The translations under genes and the position numbers were made by a program. A stretch of 10,940 nucleotides of DNA, from contig CANGNR010000030.1 of assembly GCA_947455385.1 (NCBI GenBank), positions 1 to 10,940 of the forward strand, read 5' to 3'. The notes beneath the pieces are model-generated. The model did not search any database. It saw nothing but the letters and a program-made list of their open reading frames with translations, and had not been told where the DNA came from. Every line of letters begins with the position of its first letter. Position 1 is the stretch's first letter. This document shows positions 1 through 6,484 of the stretch, piece after piece. This DNA comes from Microbacteriaceae bacterium (GTDB taxonomy: Bacteria; Actinomycetota; Actinomycetes; Actinomycetales; Microbacteriaceae).

Positions 1-459
1 AAGAAGATCCTCGGAGATGCGCTGCTCACCGAACTCACCGATCAGGCCAAGCGTCACGCCAACCTGCAGAACTTTCAGTTCGCGGGTGAGCTGGCGATCA
101 ACCTTGTCGAAGACGGGGGCCTCGACCTCGGCGAGCTCAAGGTCAAGTCGCAGAGCCAAGAGGTCAAGGTGGCCTGGGTGCCGGCACTCGAGGTCAACGG
201 TCAGCGCTACATCTTGACTCAGGCCCGCACCACGGTTGGCCGCGACACCACCGCAGACATCGCCATCAACGACACGAGCCTGAGTCGCAAGCACTTTGAG
301 ATTCTCTGGGATGGCCAGAACGCGGCGGTCAAAGACCTCGGTTCGACAAACGGAACCGTGGTGAACGGCCGAGCTGTCACCGAGGTGGCCATCGCGGGAG
401 ACACCGAGATTTTGGCGGGGCGCCTCGACTTCACGTTCAAGGTGCTGGCGACCTCATGA
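1..459 (+). CDS. fhaA: FhaA, FHA-domain phosphothreonine reader (5' end missing, C-terminal 152 residues)
   Basis: The frame is open from base 1 to the TGA at 457-459, so the start lies left of the window. Visible residues 1-55 look like the end of the DUF3662 (FhaA N-terminal) domain, including GELAINLVEDGG. Residues about 63-149 form an FHA domain with the expected pThr-binding positions: GR at 80-81, SRKH at 95-98 and STNG at 115-118. In actinobacteria FhaA binds phosphorylated kinases and the lipid-II flippase partner MviN, slowing peptidoglycan synthesis; this role is family knowledge, not shown here. Almost no linker separates the two domains, unlike the long low-complexity linker of mycobacterial FhaA. 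The stop overlaps the fhaB start by 4 bases (ATGA), and the gene is the first visible member of the kinase/cell-wall cluster. An internal ATG or GTG further right would give only the FHA part and is not a plausible true start. Confidence 0.9.
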   Translation, partial: KKILGDALLTELTDQAKRHANLQNFQFAGELAINLVEDGGLDLGELKVKSQSQEVKVAWVPALEVNGQRYILTQARTTVGRDTTADIAINDTSLSRKHFEILWDGQNAAVKDLGSTNGTVVNGRAVTEVAIAGDTEILAGRLDFTFKVLATS

Positions 460-959
460 GTGAACTCGCACTGCTGATAGTCCGCATCGGATTTGTTGCG
501 GTGCTCTGGATCTTTGTCTTCAGCATCATCTCGGTGATTCGCGCCGACCTATTTGGCCAAAAGGTCGTTGGCCGAGCCGCCAAGGCGGCAGCGCCGACCG
601 TGGTTTCGGCTCCGGTCGTGCCGGCCCCGCCATCGGCTAGGGTTCAGCAGACCGAGCCGGTCGGCGCAATACCTAGCCGCCTTGTCATCACTCAGGGCGA
701 CCGCGCTGGCGTCGAGCTGGCGCTCACCGGCAAAGAGATTCTGATTGGTCGCGCGGCCAGCTGCGACCTGCTGGTCGATGACGAATACGCTTCGAGCCAG
801 CATGCCAAGTTGATTCAGATGAACAACGACTGGCTGATTCAAGACCTCAACTCAACCAATGGCACATTCTTGGCCGGCAATCGCGTTGGCACCCCCGCCG
901 TCGTCAAGTTGAACACCCCGGTTCGAGTGGGCAAAACCGTATTCGAACTGCGAGCCTAA
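456..959 (+). CDS. fhaB: FhaB (FipA-like), membrane-anchored FHA-domain protein
   Basis: This 167-residue protein is close to the usual length of FhaB/FipA. An N-terminal hydrophobic helix (residues about 4-28) should anchor it in the membrane. A linker rich in Ala, Pro and Val follows (about 40-72). The C-terminal half (about 75-165) is an FHA domain with GR at 98-99, S113 and H116, and NSTNGTF at 132-138, all positions needed for phosphothreonine binding. Family knowledge: mycobacterial FipA is phosphorylated by PknA/PknB-type kinases and links FtsZ and FtsQ during division. The ATG at 456 overlaps the fhaA stop by 4 bases; an AAGG sits about 13 bases upstream, so initiation is probably coupled to fhaA translation. 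The stop lies 1 base before the pstP start. Confidence 0.93.
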   Translation: MSELALLIVRIGFVAVLWIFVFSIISVIRADLFGQKVVGRAAKAAAPTVVSAPVVPAPPSARVQQTEPVGAIPSRLVITQGDRAGVELALTGKEILIGRAASCDLLVDDEYASSQHAKLIQMNNDWLIQDLNSTNGTFLAGNRVGTPAVVKLNTPVRVGKTVFELRA

Positions 960-960
960 G

Positions 961-2226
961 TTGACCCTCAAGCTGGTTGGCAACGCAATCTCGCACATTG
1001 GCGAGGTTCGTTCGAGCAACCAGGATTCGGGCTACTCGGGCTATTCGCTCTTCTTGGTTGCCGACGGAATGGGTGGCCACGCGGGCGGTGACTTTGCATC
1101 CGCGCTCGTGACCCAGCGCCTCGCCCAGATCGACGCAACCTACTCTGGCACCGACGAGGCCGAGTCGATGCTGGTTGCCGGTGTGCGCGAGGCCAACGCG
1201 ATGCTCGTCAAGACCGTCGAAAGCCACCCGATTCTGGCGGGGATGGGCACGACACTTTCGGCAGCGCTCTTCTTGGGCGACAAGGTCGTTATTGGCCACA
1301 TCGGCGACTCGCGAATCTACCTCGCGCGCGACGGCAAGGTTCGCCAGATCACGGTCGACCACACCTTCGTTCAGCGTCTCGTCGAGACCGGAAAGATCAC
1401 ACCAGAAGAGGCGCTCGTGCACCCGAGGCGAAACGTGCTGATGCGCGTGCTCGGAGATGGCATCGAAAACCCAGAAATCGACACCATGGTGCTCGACGTC
1501 AAACCGGGCGACCGCTGGTTAGCCTGCAGCGATGGTCTCTGCGGCTACGTCAGCGACAAGCTGATCGGCGACTCGATGCTGGCCAAGGTTGAAGGCTCCA
1601 AGATTCTCGAAGACCTCGTCTTTGAGGCCCGCGAGCAGGGGGCCCCAGACAACGTGACCGCTGTGGTCGTTGACGTGGTCGCATCGATGGATGCTCTCAC
1701 CGAGTTGGCGAAACCGGTGTTCGTCGGATCGGCCGAAAACGAGGTCGTGATCGAGAACTCGAAGGGCCGCCGCATGCTGCGGCTCGTCAACCCCAAGACC
1801 TACGCCGATATGATTCTCGGGCTGGGGCGCGAGGCAGACCCGAGCGAATACATGTCAGACACCGACGAAGGTTGGGAGACGTTTAATCGCCTCAGCCAAA
1901 AAATGAAGCGTGGGCGCTGGCTGCGCCAGGCGGCCACGATGCTGTTTCTGGTTGCGGTAGCCGCGGGTTTGGTCGCCGGTGTCTATCAGTATTCGCAGGC
2001 CCGCTACTACGTCGCCGAATACCAGGGTCACGTCGCTGTCTTCAAGGGCATTCGCGAGTCGTTCGGCCCGTTCAAGTTCTCGAGCCTCTACCGCGAGACC
2101 GGCATCGCCGTCACCGACCTCTCTGATTTTCAGAAGCAGCTGCTAGAGCACTCGGTCTATGCCACCGACGTCGCGGATGCCAACCGAATCGTCAACCAGG
2201 TTTTCGAGGTGGCCAACCATGGCTAA
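961..2226 (+). CDS. pstP: PstP, membrane PP2C-family Ser/Thr protein phosphatase
   Basis: PstP removes phosphates from Ser/Thr kinases and their substrates, opposing PknA and PknB encoded downstream. The PPM/PP2C domain spans about residues 3-240. Metal-binding acidic residues are visible at D22 (NQDS), D35 (ADGMGGH), D191 (CSDG) and D230 (APDN), with GMGTT near 94-98 and GDSR near 115-118. A cytoplasmic linker (about 241-320) leads to one membrane helix (about 323-343), ending in an external domain of about 78 residues. The 421-residue length is somewhat below the roughly 510 of the mycobacterial protein. The TTG at 961 is chosen because the protein then begins just before the first catalytic strand, as in homologues; no good Shine-Dalgarno precedes it. 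It starts 1 base after the fhaB stop, suggesting reinitiation. The 3' end overlaps rodA by 8 bases. Confidence 0.95.
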   Translation: MTLKLVGNAISHIGEVRSSNQDSGYSGYSLFLVADGMGGHAGGDFASALVTQRLAQIDATYSGTDEAESMLVAGVREANAMLVKTVESHPILAGMGTTLSAALFLGDKVVIGHIGDSRIYLARDGKVRQITVDHTFVQRLVETGKITPEEALVHPRRNVLMRVLGDGIENPEIDTMVLDVKPGDRWLACSDGLCGYVSDKLIGDSMLAKVEGSKILEDLVFEAREQGAPDNVTAVVVDVVASMDALTELAKPVFVGSAENEVVIENSKGRRMLRLVNPKTYADMILGLGREADPSEYMSDTDEGWETFNRLSQKMKRGRWLRQAATMLFLVAVAAGLVAGVYQYSQARYYVAEYQGHVAVFKGIRESFGPFKFSSLYRETGIAVTDLSDFQKQLLEHSVYATDVADANRIVNQVFEVANHG

Positions 2227-3598
2227 CCCATCGACCGCACCTTTGACCACCGCCAAGCCGCGCATCGTTCGAGTCGTTCCGCGCAATCGCAACATCGAAG
2301 CGCTGCTGCTCATCTTTGCCGTTGGCATCAACGCCTTCGAGATCGCCCAGATTCAGTTGGCTGCGCTTCAGCAGTTGACATCCGAGTTCATGATCTATTG
2401 GGCGCCGGTGTCGTTTGCCGCGCTCGTGCTGCACCTGACTCTGCGACGTCGGGCGAGCAACGCCGACCCGTTGATTTTGCCCATCGCGATGCTGCTCAAC
2501 GGCCTCGGCATCTCGATGATCTATCGACTCGACTTGGCCACCGTGGCGAATCACGGCGCACAACTGTTTGCCGGCAAGCAGGTTATCTGGACTCTGCTCG
2601 CCATGATCATCGCGGGGGCCGTGCTGGTCTATGTGCCCAACCATCTGTTCTTGCGCCGCTATGTCTTTATTGCCATGTTCGTTGGCATCGGCCTTCTGCT
2701 CACCCCAATGCTGCCGTTCATCGGCCGCAACATCAACGGCGCCCAGCTGTGGATCGGCATCGGGGCATTCACCTTTCAGCCTGGTGAGCTCGCCAAGATT
2801 GCGCTGACCATCTTCTTTGCCGGCTACCTCGTGAACCGACGCGAGTCGCTAGCCGCGGTTGGCCGCAAGGTGCTCGGCGTGCAGTTGCCCCGCGCGCGCG
2901 AGCTCGGGCCGATTCTCACCATCTGGGTGGCGAGCCTCGCCGTGCTCGTCTTTCAGCACGACCTCGGCACCTCGCTGCTCTACTTTGGTCTCTTCTTGGT
3001 GATGATCTATGTGGCAACGGGGCGGGCGATTTACGTTGGCGTTGGCCTCGGCATGTTTGTCACCGGCGCCCTGATTGCCGCCAAAATCATGAGCTACGTG
3101 TCTGGCCGCGTCGATGCCTGGCTCAACCCCTTCGACCAGTCCAACTACGACGCCGTCGGCGGTTCGTACCAGCTCGTCCAGGGCATCTTTGGCATGGCCC
3201 ACGGCGGCGTGCTCGGCTCTGGCCTCGGCGGCGGCGTGCCAAACCTCGTGCCTCTGGCCGAGAGCGACTTCATCTTTGCCTCGCTGGGCGAAGAGATCGG
3301 CATGGTCGGCCTGTTTGCGGTGCTCGCGCTATATCTGCTCTGGGTGAGCCGCGGCCTGCGAATCGGCTACAAACACTCGGATGACTTCTCGCGGCTGCTA
3401 GCCACTGGGCTCTCGTTCGTGATCGCGCTGCAGGTGTTTATCGTGATCGGCGGCGTCACCCGAGTGGTTCCGCTCACCGGCCTCACCACGCCGCTGCTCG
3501 CCGCAGGCGGTTCATCCTTGGTTTCGAACTGGATAATTATCGCGCTGCTGCTGCGCATCTCAGACTCGATTCGCACGAAGGCGAAGGTGGCCGAATGA
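2219..3598 (+). CDS. rodA: RodA/FtsW family SEDS peptidoglycan polymerase
   Basis: SEDS proteins polymerise lipid II into glycan strands at the membrane, working with a class B penicillin-binding protein; here that partner is pbpA, directly downstream. The 459-residue product is polytopic, with many hydrophobic helices from about residue 27 to 446. SEDS signatures are QPGELAK (187-193), QHDLGTSL (246-253), GGSYQLVQ (314-321) and SDFIFASLGEE (349-359). D350 is the likely equivalent of the essential Asp of characterised RodA proteins, and the family tail PLTGLTTPLLAAGGSS starts at 418. The ATG at 2219 is preferred because GAGGT lies 8 bases upstream (2206-2210) and an 8-base overlap with pstP is typical of this operon. 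The frame extends left to 2159, but that start would add 20 polar residues encoded inside pstP. Orthologues at this locus are variously labelled RodA or FtsW; synteny favours RodA. Confidence 0.94.
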   Translation: MANPSTAPLTTAKPRIVRVVPRNRNIEALLLIFAVGINAFEIAQIQLAALQQLTSEFMIYWAPVSFAALVLHLTLRRRASNADPLILPIAMLLNGLGISMIYRLDLATVANHGAQLFAGKQVIWTLLAMIIAGAVLVYVPNHLFLRRYVFIAMFVGIGLLLTPMLPFIGRNINGAQLWIGIGAFTFQPGELAKIALTIFFAGYLVNRRESLAAVGRKVLGVQLPRARELGPILTIWVASLAVLVFQHDLGTSLLYFGLFLVMIYVATGRAIYVGVGLGMFVTGALIAAKIMSYVSGRVDAWLNPFDQSNYDAVGGSYQLVQGIFGMAHGGVLGSGLGGGVPNLVPLAESDFIFASLGEEIGMVGLFAVLALYLLWVSRGLRIGYKHSDDFSRLLATGLSFVIALQVFIVIGGVTRVVPLTGLTTPLLAAGGSSLVSNWIIIALLLRISDSIRTKAKVAE

Positions 3599-5046
3599 AC
3601 CGCCAGCTGAACCGCGTTAGCGCAACCGTAGGCGCCATGTTTTTTGCACTGTTCGTCGCCGTGACCACCGTGCAGTTCATTAGCGCCGACTCGCTCACCA
3701 ACGACCCGCGCAACGTACGCAGCGTCTATGACTCTTATAAGACCCAGCGCGGGGCCATCTTTGTGGGCAACCAGGCGGTGGCATATTCGGCCAAGAGCGA
3801 CGACGTCTATCACTACCTGCGCAAGTACTCTTCGCCGATGTATTCGAGCGTGACCGGCTTCTTCTCTTTCTTTCAGGGGGCGACCGGGCTCGAGGCAACC
3901 GGCAACGACTACCTGACCGGCAAGAACTCGGCACAGTTCTTTGAGCAGATCAACGCTCTGTTCTCTGGCAACTCGGTGAGCGGCGCCAACCTGCGGCTGA
4001 CCATTGACCCAAAGGCGCAGGCAGCGGCCTGGAACGCTCTCGGCAACCTAACCGGCGCAGTAGTTGCCATCGAGCCAAAGACTGGCAAGATTTTGGCTCT
4101 GGTTTCGAAGCCGACCTTCGACGCGAACTGGCTCGCCGGTCACAACGGCCGAATCTCGGCGGCCCACTACAAGCACCTGTTGAACGCCAAGTCTGAACCG
4201 CTGATCAACCGAGCAATCGGCGGCGACCTCTATGCGCCCGGCTCAGTTTTCAAGATCGTGGTCGCGGCCGCCGCCTTCGAGTCGGGCAAGTACACGCCGC
4301 TCAGCCGGATTCCAAACCCGGTGCGCTACCAACTTCCAGGCACCAACACCTTCGTGATGAACTCGACCGAGGGACGCTGCGGTGTGGGTTCGACCGTGAC
4401 CATCGCGGATGCACTGCGCCTCTCTTGCAACGTGCCGTTCGCCCAGCTAGGCATCGCCCTTGGCCAAGACGCGATTCGCTCGCAGGCCGAAAAGTTTGGC
4501 TTCGGCCAGACCCTGCACGTGCCGCTGACGGTGACCCCGAGCACGTATCCGAGCGGCATGGATGACGCGCAAACCGGCCTGAGCGCCTTCGGCCAGTTCG
4601 ACGACCGGGTGAGCCCGATGCAGATGGCGCTGATTGCCGCGACCATCGCCAACGGCGGAGTCGCGATGCAGCCGAACCTGATTCAGAGTGTGCAGTCGTC
4701 GAACTTCGCGACCCTCAGCACCACTACCCCAAGCCAGCTCGGCACGCCGATCTCGGCGAAGACCGCGAGCCGCCTCACCAAGATGATGATTGCCGCGGTC
4801 GAGAGCGGCGTGTCATACAACGGCAAGGTGCCTGGCGTCTCGACGGCAGGCAAGACCGGAACCGCGCAAAACGGCCCGGGGCAGCCATACACGCTTTGGT
4901 TCACGGGCTTTGCGCCGACTAAGAATCCGAAGGTCGCGGTTGCGGTCGTCGTTGCCAATGGCGGCGGCCAGGGCCAGTCGGGCCGCGGCAACACACTCGC
5001 GGCGCCAATCGCGCGCGCCGTCATGCAGGCGGTGTTGAACCGATGA
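3595..5046 (+). CDS. pbpA: PbpA, class B penicillin-binding protein (peptidoglycan transpeptidase)
   Basis: PbpA cross-links peptide stems in new peptidoglycan and is anchored outside the cell by one N-terminal helix (residues about 10-30). All three transpeptidase motifs are present: SVFK at 217-220 with the acyl-enzyme Ser217, SCN at 277-279 and KTGTAQ at 420-425. The region from about 35 to 130 corresponds to the N-terminal non-catalytic domain. The 483-residue length fits mycobacterial PbpA (about 490). The only two cysteines, C262 and C278, are 16 residues apart, with one inside the SxN motif; a disulfide near the active site is plausible. The ATG overlaps the rodA stop (ATGA), with AAGGTGG at 3584-3590 as ribosome-binding site, so the SEDS and transpeptidase partners are translationally coupled. 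Its 3' end overlaps pknA the same way. Confidence 0.95.
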   Translation: MNRQLNRVSATVGAMFFALFVAVTTVQFISADSLTNDPRNVRSVYDSYKTQRGAIFVGNQAVAYSAKSDDVYHYLRKYSSPMYSSVTGFFSFFQGATGLEATGNDYLTGKNSAQFFEQINALFSGNSVSGANLRLTIDPKAQAAAWNALGNLTGAVVAIEPKTGKILALVSKPTFDANWLAGHNGRISAAHYKHLLNAKSEPLINRAIGGDLYAPGSVFKIVVAAAAFESGKYTPLSRIPNPVRYQLPGTNTFVMNSTEGRCGVGSTVTIADALRLSCNVPFAQLGIALGQDAIRSQAEKFGFGQTLHVPLTVTPSTYPSGMDDAQTGLSAFGQFDDRVSPMQMALIAATIANGGVAMQPNLIQSVQSSNFATLSTTTPSQLGTPISAKTASRLTKMMIAAVESGVSYNGKVPGVSTAGKTGTAQNGPGQPYTLWFTGFAPTKNPKVAVAVVVANGGGQGQSGRGNTLAAPIARAVMQAVLNR

Positions 5047-6431
5047 GGCCAGAAGAGAACCAACTTTATGGCGACCGCTACCGCCTGCTGAGCCGCATCG
5101 CAATCGGTGGCATGGGCGAGGTCTGGGCGGCGAAGGATGAAATCATCCTGCGTGACGTCGCAATCAAAATCTTGAAGCCCGAATACATGGGCGACCCCGG
5201 CTTCTTGGAGCGTTTCAGAACTGAGGCCAAACACGCCGCGATGGTCAACCACGAGGGCATCGCCAACGTCTTCGACTACGGCGAGGATGACGGTAGCGCC
5301 TGGCTCGTCATGGAGCTGGTGCCGGGTGAATCGCTCGCCAAGATCATCGAGCGCGAAAAACAACTCGACCCAGAGCGCGTGCTCGACATCGTGGCGCAGA
5401 CCGCGCGCGCATTGCACGCCGCACACCTCGCCGGGCTCGTGCACCGAGACGTTAAGCCGGGCAACCTGTTAATCACCCCCACTGGCGTGGTCAAGATCAC
5501 CGACTTTGGCATTGCGAGGGTTGCCGACCAGGTTTCGCTCACTGCCACCGGCCAGGTCATGGGCACGGTGCAGTACCTCGCTCCAGAGCAGGCCACAGGA
5601 AAGCCGGCAACTCCGCTAACCGACGTCTACTCGCTGGGCATCGTCGCCTACGAGAGCCTGGCCGGCAAGCGCCCATTCACCGGCGAAACCCAAATGGCAA
5701 TCGCGCTTGCCCAGATCAACGATGCTCCGGCGCCATTGCCCGACACGATCGACCCGCGCATCCAGGCGCTGGTTATGGCCTGCATCGCCAAGAAGCCTGC
5801 GCAGCGGCCGACATCGGCGCTCGAGCTCGCGATTCGCGCCGAGGGTCTGATGGCGAACGCCCCTCGCAGAACCTCTGCCACCCAACTGCTGACTGTGGCT
5901 ACCCCGGCGGTGACCGAGGCCACGACGGTGATCAAGACCGACACCGCAGAGTCGCCAAAGCCGCCAATCGTCTGGCCATGGATCGCCACGATTGCGCTGC
6001 TGGTAATCACCGGCTTGACCGTCATCCTCGCAATGATTTTTACGCCGAAGGCTGGGCCAACACCAACCCCGCAGCCGACCGTCACGGTCACCAAGAGTGC
6101 GACACCGAGCGCGAGCCCGAGCATCAGCGCTAGCGCGGCCCCAACTCAGAGCGCATCTCCAGAGCCCACCGACTCAAACACGACCAACGTGGATGTCGCC
6201 GGAATTCTCGGCCAAGACTTCGCAAACGTGCAGAGCGCACTCGAGAGCCAAAACCTGCAGGTGAACCTGATTGAGGGCGTGAAGGTGCCGCCGGGAGACG
6301 TGCGCATCAACACCGTTTATATGGCAACGCCGGCCGGCCAGGTTGAAGTCGGTTCGACCATCGACATCTACTACTACGTCGAAGACACCAGCGGCACGCT
6401 GCAGAGCCCCGACACCACGACGGGGCAGTAA
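5043..6431 (+). CDS. pknA: PknA, transmembrane Ser/Thr protein kinase with one PASTA-like extracellular domain
   Basis: PknA-type kinases phosphorylate division and cell-wall proteins. The kinase domain covers about residues 11-270: glycine-rich loop IGGMGEVW (21-28), catalytic Lys42 in VAIK, HRDVKPGN (134-141), DFG (154-156), activation-loop Thr167 and Thr169, and APE (180-182). A juxtamembrane Thr/Ala-rich stretch (272-305), one membrane helix (about 310-333) and a Pro/Ser/Thr-rich stalk (338-380) follow. Residues about 383-447 resemble a single PASTA repeat (VDVAGILGQ..., then PAGQVEVGSTIDIYY). The 462-residue length slightly exceeds mycobacterial PknA (431), which is not generally described as having PASTA. 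The ATG at 5043 overlaps the pbpA stop by 4 bases. A 53-base spacer separates it from pknB. The kinase call is certain; the PknA name rests on synteny and the lack of a multi-PASTA array. Confidence 0.94.
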   Translation: MRPEENQLYGDRYRLLSRIAIGGMGEVWAAKDEIILRDVAIKILKPEYMGDPGFLERFRTEAKHAAMVNHEGIANVFDYGEDDGSAWLVMELVPGESLAKIIEREKQLDPERVLDIVAQTARALHAAHLAGLVHRDVKPGNLLITPTGVVKITDFGIARVADQVSLTATGQVMGTVQYLAPEQATGKPATPLTDVYSLGIVAYESLAGKRPFTGETQMAIALAQINDAPAPLPDTIDPRIQALVMACIAKKPAQRPTSALELAIRAEGLMANAPRRTSATQLLTVATPAVTEATTVIKTDTAESPKPPIVWPWIATIALLVITGLTVILAMIFTPKAGPTPTPQPTVTVTKSATPSASPSISASAAPTQSASPEPTDSNTTNVDVAGILGQDFANVQSALESQNLQVNLIEGVKVPPGDVRINTVYMATPAGQVEVGSTIDIYYYVEDTSGTLQSPDTTTGQ

Positions 6432-6484
6432 CACTTGCCATCGCTAAACTTAGAGCGCCTTGAGCAGAATTTGGAGCACCAATC

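Noticed and set aside
2159..2218. Upstream extension of rodA from an ATG at 2159
   Set aside because: It would add 20 residues encoded within pstP without a good ribosome-binding site, while ATG 2219 has GAGGT at proper spacing and the short overlap seen at neighbouring junctions.
4683..5444. Long open frame on the - strand (253 codons) opposite the 3' end of pbpA and the 5' end of pknA
   Set aside because: It lies wholly opposite two well-supported overlapping genes, has no recognisable domain, and is explained by high-GC codon bias that leaves few stops on the opposite strand.
6055..6180. Repeat-like Pro/Ser/Thr-rich segment in pknA
   Set aside because: It is a low-complexity stalk between membrane helix and outer domain, common in such kinases, without a clean repeat unit at DNA level.
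6424..6439. Possible hairpin GGCA/TGCC at the end of pknA
   Set aside because: Only four clean base pairs with a bulge and no T-run; too weak to call a terminator.
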